NCBI GenBank assembly: GCA_023391635.1
Contig: JAEWAQ010000048.1
Coordinates: 62,001-126,000 of the forward strand
Length of the DNA: 64,000 bases
Direction: 5' to 3'
Origin: Bacillota bacterium
Lineage (GTDB): Bacteria; Bacillota; Bacilli; Paenibacillales; Paenibacillaceae
The notes under the pieces are model-generated. The model was not told the origin of the DNA, searched no databases, and saw only the letters and a list, made by a program, of their open reading frames with translations. Positions 27,362 to 36,512 of the stretch are shown one piece after another; within the stretch, counting starts at the first letter, position 1; each line of letters starts with the position of its first letter. A program made the position numbers and the translations under genes.

Positions 27362-29608
27362 ATGTTTCCGGGATATTTGTGGCGGATTTTGCGACACAGC
27401 TTGCTGATTGGCGTCGTGCCGGTGGTTGTACTGGGGCTGTTGTCCTATCACCAATCCACGAATGCGCTGCAGAAGAAAGTGAACGAAGGCAATCTGCAGG
27501 TGTTGTCCCAGACTCAGATGTCGATTGAGCACTTGTTGATGTCGGTGGAGCATCTGACGACGCAATTCATCAGTTCCGGTCTGACCTCATCGGCACTTAA
27601 CGAGGTGACTTCCTATCTGGACGCGGACATCTTGCGTGAATTGTCAATCGAGCTGCATCGGTTGCAGTTCGTGCAGTTCGGCATCACGAATGCGACGATG
27701 ATCAATCTGGACTACGGCTGGACGATGGGCAATGACGGTTATATGCAGCTGGAGGAATCTCCTGAGCGGCAGCGATTTCTGACCTATGGCGAGCACGGTG
27801 AATCGTCCTTCTGGCTCAAGCGCGACGATAAAATCTTGTATGTGCGCAAGCTGCCTACCGTGTTGAACCTGAAATCCCCCAAGGGACTGCTTATTCTGGA
27901 AATGTCCTATTCCCGATTCGCCGATTTGATCACCAAGCAAAATCTGATCGGCGAGGTTGTCGTGCTGAACAGCGAGTTTGCGACGATTGCCCAAGCAGGA
28001 GATGCCGATGCATATGCTGCGATCGTGGATCAGCTCGAGGCAAGAATGAACGGAGCGGCAAGCGGTCATTTTATCACCGATAAGGGGCGGGAGTCTTATT
28101 CCGTTACGTTCACGAAATCCACTTATAATGACTGGTACTATTTGTCGTTTAGCCCGGCGAAAGACATCACGACGGAATCACGGAAGATCGGCATGTTTAC
28201 GCTTTACACTTCCTTGCTCATTATCGGACTGACAGCCGCCTTCGCCTACTGGACATCCGGGCGTGTCTATTCGCCGATTCGCAAGCTTTATGAAGCTGTA
28301 CGCAAGCTGTCCCGCCAGGAACAGGACGAGAAGGCCAATGACGAGTTCAGCTACATCGAAGACCGGCTTCGTCGCATGTTCAAGAACGAGCTTGCACTGG
28401 AGGGGGAGTTGAAGCAGCAGCGGGTTCAGCTCAATCACTATTTGGTGCTGCGACTGTTCCTGCGCAGAATTTCCGCGAGCGAATTGCAGGAGAAGCTGCC
28501 GCTGCTCGGGATTGCCTCATCCTGGCAATGGTTGACGGCCATCGCCGTGCAGATCGATAAGCTGGAAGGAACGCGTTATGAGAAGAAAGATTATGATCTG
28601 CTGTTGTTCGCGGTCAGCAATATCGTTGGCGAAATATTGCCCGCAAGCAGGCGGCTCGATCCGATCACGCTGGATCGATCCTCGGCAACGGTCTTGCTCA
28701 GCGATACGATACCTGCCGATGATCTGCATGCGGAGATTGAAGAGTGGGCGGATAAGCTCAAGAAGCATATTTCCAACGTGCTGGGGGTAAGCGTAAGCAT
28801 TGGCATCAGCAGACCGTATCGGAATTTGCTGCATACGCCGGAAGCGTTCGGAGAAGCTGCTTCGGCCTTGCACTACCGCATCAATCTGGGCGCCGATGTC
28901 ATATTATTCATTGATGAAATCGAGGCCAGGGAGCAGCCGTCGGCCCTGTTTCCGAGACAAGTGGAGGAACGGTTGCTGGATGCGGTCCGCAACGCGGACC
29001 GGCAGGAAGCCGCGCGTTCTCTCCATGAGTTTCTGACCGAGGTGGTGGCGCGCGATCCTTCGCCGTTCGAATACCAACTGGCGATCAGCGAATTATTGGC
29101 TCATGTCATCGAATTGCTGCATGTCTCGGGCAGAACGGCAAGGCAGCTATTCGGCGTTAGCACCCTCCTTGAGCATTTGCGGGAGCAGGGCACGGTAGGG
29201 GAGGTGGCGAACTGGCTGAATCGGGAAGTGCTGGAGCCGGTCATGGAGGTGCTTGACACCGAACGCCATGCGAAATCCGTTAATATTACTGAGGCTCTGC
29301 TGCACATGATCCGTCAGGAATACAAGCGCGATCTGCAGCTGGAGGAATGCGCCGCCCGCTTGAATTTTCATCCGGTGTACGTCAGCCGCGTGTTCAAGAA
29401 AGAGACCGGGTACAGCTTCAGCGATTATTTGAGCCAATTTCGTTTGCGTCAAGCCAAGGACTGGCTGCGGAATACCGATATGAAGGTGGCGGATATTGCC
29501 GAACAGCTGAACTATCAGAGCTCGTCTACGTTCATTCGGTATTTTCGCAAGATGGAAGGGATGACGCCGGGCCAATTTCGCGAGGAGCATCAGAAGTCGA
29601 ATGAGTAA
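27362..29608 (+). CDS. AraC family transcriptional regulator with extracellular sensor domain
   Basis: The 748-residue membrane regulator has one transmembrane helix near residues 12-32, an extracytoplasmic sensor region (about 33-280), a second helix (about 282-302), a cytoplasmic linker and a C-terminal AraC DNA-binding domain with two helix-turn-helix units (LQLEECAARLNFHPVYVSRVFKKETGYSFSDYL...VADIAEQLNYQSSSTFIRYFRK). ATG 27362 is chosen because AAGGAGG at 27346-27352 lies 9 bp upstream; a frame from 27332 has no such site. It probably senses extracellular ligand, perhaps through the adjacent binding protein, and controls the neighbouring importer (inference). Confidence 0.9.
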   Translation: MFPGYLWRILRHSLLIGVVPVVVLGLLSYHQSTNALQKKVNEGNLQVLSQTQMSIEHLLMSVEHLTTQFISSGLTSSALNEVTSYLDADILRELSIELHRLQFVQFGITNATMINLDYGWTMGNDGYMQLEESPERQRFLTYGEHGESSFWLKRDDKILYVRKLPTVLNLKSPKGLLILEMSYSRFADLITKQNLIGEVVVLNSEFATIAQAGDADAYAAIVDQLEARMNGAASGHFITDKGRESYSVTFTKSTYNDWYYLSFSPAKDITTESRKIGMFTLYTSLLIIGLTAAFAYWTSGRVYSPIRKLYEAVRKLSRQEQDEKANDEFSYIEDRLRRMFKNELALEGELKQQRVQLNHYLVLRLFLRRISASELQEKLPLLGIASSWQWLTAIAVQIDKLEGTRYEKKDYDLLLFAVSNIVGEILPASRRLDPITLDRSSATVLLSDTIPADDLHAEIEEWADKLKKHISNVLGVSVSIGISRPYRNLLHTPEAFGEAASALHYRINLGADVILFIDEIEAREQPSALFPRQVEERLLDAVRNADRQEAARSLHEFLTEVVARDPSPFEYQLAISELLAHVIELLHVSGRTARQLFGVSTLLEHLREQGTVGEVANWLNREVLEPVMEVLDTERHAKSVNITEALLHMIRQEYKRDLQLEECAARLNFHPVYVSRVFKKETGYSFSDYLSQFRLRQAKDWLRNTDMKVADIAEQLNYQSSSTFIRYFRKMEGMTPGQFREEHQKSNE

Positions 29609-29629
29609 CAGGTTTCGGGAGGGAACGGT

Positions 29630-30529
29630 GTGAAGCAGAATCGGCCGTTTATCGACTGGTCCGGGCTGGCCAATCCGATCGTTGGCTATGAGCGGTGGTC
29701 GGTCAAGGACGTTTGCGTTCATTATGAAGAGGAGCAGCGGCTGTTTTATTTGTATTTTTCGGCCTTTGCGCTGGAGCCGTTCCGCACGCATATCATCGGT
29801 GTGACGACGCGGGATTTTGTCCGTTATTCGGAACCGTTCATGGATTGGGATGGGCTGGAGCAAGGCGTCGGCGGGTTCTGCTCGCCGAGCATCCTGCAGG
29901 CCGAAGGCAAATATGTGCTGTCGTTCAATGCATGGGGGGACGTGCCGGGCCAACCGAATCAGCTCTATTACGCGGAGTCGCGGGATCTGCTGCATTGGAG
30001 CGGCGTGCGCCGCCTGGCTCCGATGCTGACCGAAGGCGTGCGCTCCATTGACGCTGTATTGGCCTATTCGGAGGGACGGTATTATTTGACCTGGAAAGAG
30101 CGGCAGGTCGGCAATCCGGTCGCTGTCGCATCTGCCCTGGACGGCGACTGGCGGTTGATCGGCAAGGCCCAGCTTGACGGAATTTACGAGAATGCGCAAT
30201 TGCTGCGCATCGACGGCGTGTGGCGCATGCTGGCAACCCATTGCTCCGTGCCGCATGAGACGTACCTGTTCACGATGGACGGCGACTGCTCGTCGCCCGA
30301 AGACTGGCTGCATTGGACGGACAAGCAGCGCTTGCGCGTCCCGCCCGAAGGTTTCAATACGATAGATCATTCGAACGCGGGCTTTATGGCGGATTGGCGC
30401 CAGTATGACGGGTTTTTTTATTTGCTGTACGCGGGCAGTACCGAGCTTGAGCAATACCATGGACGCGGTCATTGCCGGATCGGTCTCGTTCGTTCCGCAG
30501 ACTTGTCCGTATGGGAGAAGCCGCAATAA
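29630..30529 (+). CDS. Five-bladed beta-propeller glycosidase-like protein (GH43/GH32 superfamily)
   Basis: The 299-residue cytoplasmic protein starts at GTG behind GGGAGGG. Repeated blade-like segments (FYLYFSAF, GGFCSPSILQAEGKYVLSFNAWGDVPGQPNQL, SIDAVLAYSEGRYYLTWKER) resemble the beta-fructosidase/arabinanase superfamily. A related protein at 31581 shares the WGDVPG-PNQL signature. It lies 21 bp after the AraC gene and immediately before a dehydrogenase. Hydrolysis of a glycosidic bond is likely, but the acid/base residues were not verified. Confidence 0.72.
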   Translation: MKQNRPFIDWSGLANPIVGYERWSVKDVCVHYEEEQRLFYLYFSAFALEPFRTHIIGVTTRDFVRYSEPFMDWDGLEQGVGGFCSPSILQAEGKYVLSFNAWGDVPGQPNQLYYAESRDLLHWSGVRRLAPMLTEGVRSIDAVLAYSEGRYYLTWKERQVGNPVAVASALDGDWRLIGKAQLDGIYENAQLLRIDGVWRMLATHCSVPHETYLFTMDGDCSSPEDWLHWTDKQRLRVPPEGFNTIDHSNAGFMADWRQYDGFFYLLYAGSTELEQYHGRGHCRIGLVRSADLSVWEKPQ

Positions 30530-30546
30530 GAAAGGTGGTTGTACGC

Positions 30547-31584
30547 ATGGTTCGCAAAATGTCCACGCCTGCCATGGAACTAGTCGATCATGATGGACCG
30601 GGGACGCAAATGTGCGCCGTCATGGAAGGAATCGGTGAAATAACGGTCAAACGTGCCAGAATACCGGAGCCGCTCGAGGGCGAAGTCAGAGTCAAGATCA
30701 AATGGGTAGGCATTTGCGGCAGCGATGTCGAGGTATTCAGAGGGGCGCGCGAGCCTGAATTTCTAAGCTACCCGACAAGGCTGGGGCACGAGGTGGCCGG
30801 CGTTATCGACAAAATCGGAAAAAATGTCATCGGCCTTAAAGAAGGCGATCATGTAGCGCTGCGTTACGTATGGGGGGCCTTTGCCGAATATGTATGCTGC
30901 AGTCCCTTCTCTGTCAAAGCGCTGCCGAAAGAGCTGCCGTTAATTGAAGGTTCGCTGATCGAAGTTCTTCCCGGCATCATTCATGCCGCGGAAATTGCGG
31001 AGATTTCCCCCAACAAGGATGTGCTCATCACAGGTCAGGGCGTCAGCGGCCTGGTGATGACACAGGTCGTCAGCCTCTTCAGTCCGCGCAATCTGGTCGT
31101 CACGGACCTCTTCGACGAGAAGCTGGAGCTGGCCAGAAAGTACGGCGCTACCCATACGTACAAGCTGCCGAATGAGCATGCGAGAACGATGGATGCGGTC
31201 AAGCAGGACTTTCCGAACGGATTCGATGTTGTCATCCCGTGCTTGCTGGAAGGCGAGGGCATGGTGGATGCGATCGACGCTGCCGCTCAGAACGGCCGGA
31301 TCGTCATGTACGGCTGCATCGGGACCTGTCACAAGCCTGTCGATTTCTTCAAGGTTCACAAGAAGCGGCTCGATATTTTCTCTACCGAGCCGAAACGCGA
31401 TATCGACAACCGCCGCTATTTTGAAGAAGGCCTGAAGCTCGTGTTGGACGGTTTGATCAATACGGAAGAGATGATTACCGATATTGTGCCGCTCGCAGAA
31501 GTGGACAAGGCGTTCAAGCTGCGCAACGAGCATAAGGGAGAAACGATCCATGTCATGGTCGACTGCGAGGTTCGGGGCGAATGA
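30547..31584 (+). CDS. Zinc-dependent alcohol dehydrogenase family protein
   Basis: The 345-residue MDR dehydrogenase has catalytic zinc ligands Cys57 (GICGSD) and His81-Glu82 (RLGHE), and a Rossmann segment with DVLITGQGVSGLVMTQVV. The structural-zinc loop with four cysteines seen in sorbitol or alcohol dehydrogenases is missing; after GDHVAL the chain goes directly to RYVWGAFAEYV. ATG 30547 is used because AAAGGTGG precedes it; the frame from 30472 overlaps the upstream gene. It is flanked by two related propeller glycosidase-like genes and ends in an ATGA overlap. Confidence 0.9.
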   Translation: MVRKMSTPAMELVDHDGPGTQMCAVMEGIGEITVKRARIPEPLEGEVRVKIKWVGICGSDVEVFRGAREPEFLSYPTRLGHEVAGVIDKIGKNVIGLKEGDHVALRYVWGAFAEYVCCSPFSVKALPKELPLIEGSLIEVLPGIIHAAEIAEISPNKDVLITGQGVSGLVMTQVVSLFSPRNLVVTDLFDEKLELARKYGATHTYKLPNEHARTMDAVKQDFPNGFDVVIPCLLEGEGMVDAIDAAAQNGRIVMYGCIGTCHKPVDFFKVHKKRLDIFSTEPKRDIDNRRYFEEGLKLVLDGLINTEEMITDIVPLAEVDKAFKLRNEHKGETIHVMVDCEVRGE

Positions 31585-32549
31585 CGGTCAGTCCCTCCCC
31601 GTTTATCGATTTCGAGCAACTGCGCAATCCGGTTCTGCAATATACGGATTGGTCAATCAAGGATTGCGCCTGCGCATACCGAGGGGAATCTCATGCCTTT
31701 TATTTATTTTTCTCGGCTTTCTATGAAGATGAGGGGATGATTCGGAGTCATGTGGTTGAAGTGGAAACGAAAGACTTCCGCACGTTCTCCGAGCCGATTC
31801 TTCACATGGACGGCAGGGATCAAGGCTGGGCGGGCATGTGCTCTCCCGATCTTCTGAAGGTGGGGGACACCTACTATTTGACCTTTAATTCCTGGGGGGA
31901 CGTGCCGGGGAGGCCCAACCAACTCTTTGTAAAAACGTCGATGGATCTTATTCATTGGAGTGCGGGGTACACGCCGCTGGCAGCAAATTTAACGAGCGGC
32001 AACCGTGCGATCGACGCATCGTTAATCCATGACAACGGCGAGTTCATCTTATTTTGGAAGGAAAGGACGGATGCGGACCGCACCCGTCTTGCGTACGCTT
32101 CTTCATTAACGGATGACTTCGCCTTCGTCGGCAACGGGTATCCTTCACTGGTTATGGATGATGGCAAGGATAATGGGCTAATCCATGAGAACTTCTGCTT
32201 CTTCAAGGCTGATGACGGCTGGAAAGTAGTTACGACCGATTACAGGAAGAATTCTTTCGAGCATCACAACAGCTATATCTACTCGTTGCTGGGCGATGGC
32301 GATCGGAGAACCGACTTTCTCGCCTGGGGCGAGGGATACAAGCTGGAGATCGAACGTCAGCGCTTCAACTCCGATCACCGCGCGAATGCTGCCGCGATCT
32401 ATGATTGGCGCCATTATGACGGATACTTCTATCTGATCTATGCGGGGAATACAGAGAATGAGACGTTCGCCGCTCGCGGGCACAATCGGTTGGGCATATC
32501 GCGATCCAAAGATTTGCTGAATTGGATTCCGTTGAATGAGGGAATGTAA
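31581..32549 (+). CDS. Beta-propeller glycosidase-like protein, paralogue of 29630 product
   Basis: The 322-residue protein shares its layout and motifs with the protein at 29630: FIDFEQLRNPVL near the start, AGMCSPDLLKVGDTYYLTFNSWGDVPGRPNQL, AIDASLIHDNGEFILFWKER, and the closing YFYLIYAG...GHNRLGISRSKDL. The two flank the dehydrogenase gene, pointing to an old duplication with divergence. Its start overlaps the dehydrogenase stop (ATGA) and its stop overlaps the next start (TAATG), so translation is tightly coupled. Confidence 0.72.
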   Translation: MTVSPSPFIDFEQLRNPVLQYTDWSIKDCACAYRGESHAFYLFFSAFYEDEGMIRSHVVEVETKDFRTFSEPILHMDGRDQGWAGMCSPDLLKVGDTYYLTFNSWGDVPGRPNQLFVKTSMDLIHWSAGYTPLAANLTSGNRAIDASLIHDNGEFILFWKERTDADRTRLAYASSLTDDFAFVGNGYPSLVMDDGKDNGLIHENFCFFKADDGWKVVTTDYRKNSFEHHNSYIYSLLGDGDRRTDFLAWGEGYKLEIERQRFNSDHRANAAAIYDWRHYDGYFYLIYAGNTENETFAARGHNRLGISRSKDLLNWIPLNEGM

Positions 32550-32998
32550 TGCCGAATTGTTTCTATTGCTCGAAGGATGACAGGCTGTCGCGAATCATGA
32601 TTCCGATCTGCGAACTGCAGGCAACGGATGTTTATTTGTTCCGGGACCAGCTATATCAGGGCCGGTGCGTTGTCGCGCTGAAGGAGCACAAGCGCGAATG
32701 GTTCGAGCTGAGCCGGCAATCGCTGCATGACTTTGCCGACGAGGTCGCGATCGTCGCCAAAGCCCTCCAATTGGCGTATCATCCCGATAAACTCAATTAT
32801 GCCGTTTACGGCGATGTGGTGGATCACTTCCATCTTCATCTGGTTCCGAAATATAGGGATGGCTTCGGCTGGAGCCGTCCCTTCCAGACGGATTCGGAGC
32901 ATTCGATTGAGTTGCAGCCAAGCGAGTATGAGCAGATGCGCGAGGAGATAATGCGACAAATTCAGCAAACAGAGAGAGGGAGAACGTCATGTTCATGA
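32549..32998 (+). CDS. HIT family nucleotide-binding protein
   Basis: The 149-residue histidine-triad protein has the HxHxHxx signature as HFHLHLVPK (residues about 92-100) and an N-terminal CFYC zinc half-site. HIT proteins hydrolyse or transfer nucleotidyl groups on phosphate esters (for example AMP-X or GalT-like reactions). Placed before three phosphodiesterases, it could act on a nucleotidylated or phosphorylated product of the pathway (inference). It overlaps both neighbours by a few bases. Confidence 0.9.
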   Translation: MPNCFYCSKDDRLSRIMIPICELQATDVYLFRDQLYQGRCVVALKEHKREWFELSRQSLHDFADEVAIVAKALQLAYHPDKLNYAVYGDVVDHFHLHLVPKYRDGFGWSRPFQTDSEHSIELQPSEYEQMREEIMRQIQQTERGRTSCS

Positions 32999-33696
32999 AC
33001 CTGGCTCACCGGGGGGCTTCCGAGCACGCGCCGGAGAACACATTAGCCGCTTTCTACAAAGGCTTGGAGATGGGGGCTAACGGTCTCGAGACCGATCTGC
33101 GCCGCACCAAGGACGGCTATATCGTGCTCCAGCACGATCAGCGGGTTGATCGGAATACGGACGGCACGGGAGATTTGTCCGCCTATACTTGGCAGGAAGC
33201 CAGCCGGCTTGACGCCGGTTCATCGTTTTCCGACGCTTATCGCGGAGAACCGCTGGTGCTGCTGGATACCTTCCTGCAGCAGTTTGCGCGGCGGCCGATC
33301 CTGCTGGCCATTGAATTGAAGGAGACCGGCATAGAGCAGGCGCTGGCCTCGCGAATCAAGGAATGGAATTTGTATGCGCGGGCGACCGTAACCTCCTTCG
33401 ATCCGGACGCGCTGACGCGAATGCGCGAAGCAGACGAGAATGTCCGATTGGGGTATCTGACCAAGCAGTGGGACGAGCCGGCTCGTCAGCTTTTGCGGCA
33501 GGTCCGGGCCGTACAATATTGTCCGAATGCGAGCATCGTCACGCGGGAACTGGTGCAGGAGGCCGAGCAGTTCGGCTGCGAGGTGCGGGCATGGGGAATT
33601 CGCGAAGATGCCCAAATGACGGCTTGCCTGGGGGCCGGCGTGATCGGCATGACCGTGAACGCGCCGGATCGCCTGCATGCGTTATTGGCGAAATGA
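32989..33696 (+). CDS. Glycerophosphodiester phosphodiesterase family protein (first of three)
   Basis: The 235-residue GDPD-fold TIM barrel has the full catalytic set: LAHRG, PENT, ETDLRRTKDG and LQHD near the N-terminus. Such enzymes split glycerophosphodiesters into glycerol-3-phosphate and an alcohol, and without a signal peptide it should act in the cytoplasm. ATG 32989 lies 10 bp inside the HIT gene. It is the first of three tandem but divergent GDPD genes. Confidence 0.93.
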   Translation: MFMNLAHRGASEHAPENTLAAFYKGLEMGANGLETDLRRTKDGYIVLQHDQRVDRNTDGTGDLSAYTWQEASRLDAGSSFSDAYRGEPLVLLDTFLQQFARRPILLAIELKETGIEQALASRIKEWNLYARATVTSFDPDALTRMREADENVRLGYLTKQWDEPARQLLRQVRAVQYCPNASIVTRELVQEAEQFGCEVRAWGIREDAQMTACLGAGVIGMTVNAPDRLHALLAK

Positions 33697-34391
33697 AGAT
33701 TTTTGCGCATCGGGCCGGGAAAGACCATTTTCCCGAATTGACCATAGCGGCTGCGAGACATTCTCTGGCATTGGGCGCGGATATGGTCGAAATGGATATA
33801 CGTTTTGCAGGCGACGGCGTTCCGGTCATCAGCCATGACCGGGATGCCGGAGCTTTGTTCGGAGTGGACCGGCAGTTGGCGGATATGACGGCGGAACAAT
33901 TCCGGAGCCTGACGTTCGTAGAGAACCGAAACTGCCATCCGCACACGCTGGAAGAGGTGCTCTCATCGGGAGTGGCACCGATTTTGTTTCACGTCAAAGA
34001 AGGCGGAGAGAGGCTGCAGCTTATTTTGCAGCTAATCAGGCAAGCGGACTGTGAAGGCAAGGCGGTTATTGGCGTGACTGCACCGGAGGATATCGAGCAA
34101 GTGAAAAGATTCAATGAACGGATGATGACATTGGCATTCATGCCGCGTGCAGATCAGCTTGCGGATTTCTTGGCGGGTTCTGCCGATGCGATCCGGCTCT
34201 GGGAAAATTGGCTGAGTCATGATGCCGTACGGCAGATCAAGCAAGCCGGCAAAGAAGCATGGGTGATGAGCGGATCGGCACACGACGGCTCCATCGGCCG
34301 GAGCCGTCCGGACAACCTGACCTTGTGGAAGCAATGGGGAGTCGACGGCGTGCTGGTCGATCGGGTACAAGACTATATCGCTTATAAATAA
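33693..34391 (+). CDS. Glycerophosphodiester phosphodiesterase family protein (second, variant motif)
   Basis: The 232-residue GDPD-fold protein starts at ATG 33693, overlapping the previous TGA. The first motif is FAHRAG rather than HRG, and the usual PENT is PELT, so the conserved asparagine is lost; VEMDIR and ISHDRD are kept. A changed substrate or weaker hydrolase activity is plausible. A longer frame from 33363 is discarded because it runs through the preceding gene. Confidence 0.85.
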   Translation: MKIFAHRAGKDHFPELTIAAARHSLALGADMVEMDIRFAGDGVPVISHDRDAGALFGVDRQLADMTAEQFRSLTFVENRNCHPHTLEEVLSSGVAPILFHVKEGGERLQLILQLIRQADCEGKAVIGVTAPEDIEQVKRFNERMMTLAFMPRADQLADFLAGSADAIRLWENWLSHDAVRQIKQAGKEAWVMSGSAHDGSIGRSRPDNLTLWKQWGVDGVLVDRVQDYIAYK

Positions 34392-34420
34392 TAAGGCAAT
34401 CAAGGAAGGAGCATCCGCAT

Positions 34421-35296
34421 TTGACGGCAATGAAAAATAGGGACCAAATCAACGCGAAACTCCGGGCAAGGTTGGCGTCGAAGAAGCCGCTCATTGCGGT
34501 GCATCGAGGCAGCCCGGGAGGCAACCTGATCGAAAACACGATTCCGGCCTATGTCGCAGCGATCAGGCAAGGAGGCGACATCATTGAGGCAGACGTCATT
34601 ATATCTACGGACGGTGTATTATACACGTTCCACGACGGCAATGAATTAAGATTGTGCAATGAAACGACCAACATCAAGCAAATGTCTTTCGCCGTGATCG
34701 ACAAGCTGAAGTACTTCAGAACCGCGTACAAAGTCGAACGTTTGGAATCGGTATTCCGGTATTTCAAAGGCGACACTCTGATTAATATCGACCGTGCGTG
34801 GGACTACTGGCCTGAAGTATTGAAGCTGGTTGATCAATACGAGATGGCGGATCAGATCATTCTGAAAAGCCGAGTGAAAAATGAATTGCTGTCGTATCTT
34901 GAAACGTGTTCGACCAAGTACATGTACATGCCTATTGTGAATTCGGAAGAGGAGCTTGAGATCGTCAAACGACATCGCATCAATCTGGTAGGTGTAGAGC
35001 TTCTCGCGACAACCAATGAAAGTCGGTTCGTACAGGAATCCTATATCCGCTCCATCCAGCAACAAGGACTGTTTGTTTGGGTTAACGCGATTAATTTCGA
35101 TGATCATACCGTCCTTTATGCCGGCTATGATGACAGAATCTCGATTATGGACGATCCGGACAAAGGTTGGGGGGTCTTGATCGATAAAGGAATCGACATT
35201 ATTCAAACCGATTGGCCACAACTATTGTCCGGTTATATCCGGCAGAAGCGCGAGAGCGACAGTCGAAGCCGGGGCGTCATGACAGATCGGCTGTAA
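34421..35296 (+). CDS. Glycerophosphodiester phosphodiesterase family protein (third)
   Basis: The 291-residue GDPD-fold protein has AVHRGSPGGNLIENTIPAY, IIEADVIISTDG and TFHDG, so the catalytic His, Glu, Asp and second His positions are intact. It is longer than the first two and diverges after residue 90. TTG 34421 follows AAGGAAGGAG at normal spacing; ATG 34430 lies too far from that site. It sits between the second GDPD and a metallophosphoesterase. Confidence 0.88.
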   Translation: MTAMKNRDQINAKLRARLASKKPLIAVHRGSPGGNLIENTIPAYVAAIRQGGDIIEADVIISTDGVLYTFHDGNELRLCNETTNIKQMSFAVIDKLKYFRTAYKVERLESVFRYFKGDTLINIDRAWDYWPEVLKLVDQYEMADQIILKSRVKNELLSYLETCSTKYMYMPIVNSEEELEIVKRHRINLVGVELLATTNESRFVQESYIRSIQQQGLFVWVNAINFDDHTVLYAGYDDRISIMDDPDKGWGVLIDKGIDIIQTDWPQLLSGYIRQKRESDSRSRGVMTDRL

Positions 35297-35311
35297 GGAA
35301 GGAGGGATATG

Positions 35312-36211
35312 ATGAAAGCCTGTTTTACGGAGACGGGGAACCTGGAAGAAACCCTCATTCAGGTCGAAGGGCTGCACGAGCCGGTTTCGCTCCTGCACGC
35401 GACTGACGCTCATATGATCGAGGTGGACGACCGCGAAGGCAAGGACGTGCTGGAGGAGCATCTGCGCTATAACGAACGGCTAATACACAACAACGACTGC
35501 GATCTGCGCGGGGTATCCAGGCCGTACAGATTGGACAGCCTATTTCGTTTGGCTAATTTCCGGAAAGTAGACGCTTCTGTGCTTACTGGCGATATGATGA
35601 TGTACCCGTCGTTTGCCAATCTGGAGGCGCTGGACCAATCCGTGAAGACGCTGGAATCCCCTTACTTGTACACCTTGGGGAATCATGACTGGCATTATCG
35701 TCATCTTGCCTGGAACGACGAGACGAGGCAACGGTACTATCCCCGCTTCGCAGAGCTGACGAAACATAACCCTGCCTGCCAAGTGTTGAACGTCAAGGAC
35801 GTCAAGCTCATCGCGGTGGATAACAGCAATTATCAGATTACCGCCGAGCAATTGGCGTTCGTGCGCGAGGAGCTGGCCGACGGCTCCCCTTGCTTGCTGT
35901 TCATGCATATTCCGCTGTACATTCCTTCGCTGGTCGAAGCCGTAACGGACGTCTGGGGCGCCCCTCTCATGATGGCCGCGCAAGGATGGCAGCCCGATGC
36001 CCGGAAGAAGCGGGGCGTCCGGGATGCGGATGCGAGCACGGAGGCATTCCGCGCGATGGTTACCGGCGGCGAACACGATAACTTGCTGGCGATCTTTTGC
36101 GGGCATGTTCACTTCTCGCACAAGGACGAGTTCGCGCCGGGGCGTTATCAGTATGTCACCCGCGCTCTCTTCTCCGGCGGTTACCGCATGATCAAGCTCG
36201 CCCCGCTGTAA
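35312..36211 (+). CDS. Calcineurin-like metallophosphoesterase
   Basis: The 299-residue protein has all five metallophosphoesterase motifs in order: DAHM near residue 31, TGDMMMY near residue 90, LGNHDWHY near residue 115, FMHIPLY and CGHVHF. These bind a dinuclear metal centre that hydrolyses phosphomonoesters or diesters. ATG 35312 is slightly better spaced from GGAGGG than ATG 35309. It ends the gene run, followed by a long hairpin, and may remove phosphate from the product of the three GDPDs (inference). Confidence 0.92.
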   Translation: MKACFTETGNLEETLIQVEGLHEPVSLLHATDAHMIEVDDREGKDVLEEHLRYNERLIHNNDCDLRGVSRPYRLDSLFRLANFRKVDASVLTGDMMMYPSFANLEALDQSVKTLESPYLYTLGNHDWHYRHLAWNDETRQRYYPRFAELTKHNPACQVLNVKDVKLIAVDNSNYQITAEQLAFVREELADGSPCLLFMHIPLYIPSLVEAVTDVWGAPLMMAAQGWQPDARKKRGVRDADASTEAFRAMVTGGEHDNLLAIFCGHVHFSHKDEFAPGRYQYVTRALFSGGYRMIKLAPL

Positions 36212-36250
36212 TCGGCAAGAGAGCGTTCATCCCGAAATTGATGAAACTCG

Positions 36251-36294
36251 GAACAAGAGAAAGGCAAGCCAGCCGGCTTGTCTTTCTCTTGTTC
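36251..36294 (+). terminator. Long stem-loop terminator
   Basis: A 20-bp stem (36251-36270 with 36275-36294; one G-U pair) closes a 4-nt AGCC loop and is followed by TTC. Because the stem starts AAGAGAAAGG and ends CTTTCTCTTG it can serve transcripts from either side. The rest of 36212-36512 has no gene: it holds only this hairpin and an unresolved promoter region for the next importer. Confidence 0.7.
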
Positions 36295-36512
36295 TTCAAT
36301 AAAGGTTAGATTTCCAGAACGTCGAATCACGATTTTCGGACCCGATCTCGTTTTCTTGTTCTGGCGTTCGAACTAAAAAATCGAGATTGCAGCAAGAACG
36401 AATCATTTACAATTGACAGCCATCCGGACTATGATTCGGAGCGAGGCCTCAATCTGGACAGACCGAATCACAATCGAACGACTGAACACGAGAAGGGAGA
36501 AGGGGAGTTTCG

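Noticed and set aside
33363..34391. A longer second GDPD with about 110 additional N-terminal residues
   Set aside because: The extension runs out of frame through the first GDPD gene and reads as low-complexity Arg/Gly sequence. ATG 33693 gives a family-typical start in an ATGA overlap.
36413..36435. TTGACA (36413) and TATGAT (36430) as promoter of the third importer
   Set aside because: The spacing is only 11 bp, too short for sigma-A. No alternative with proper spacing was convincing.
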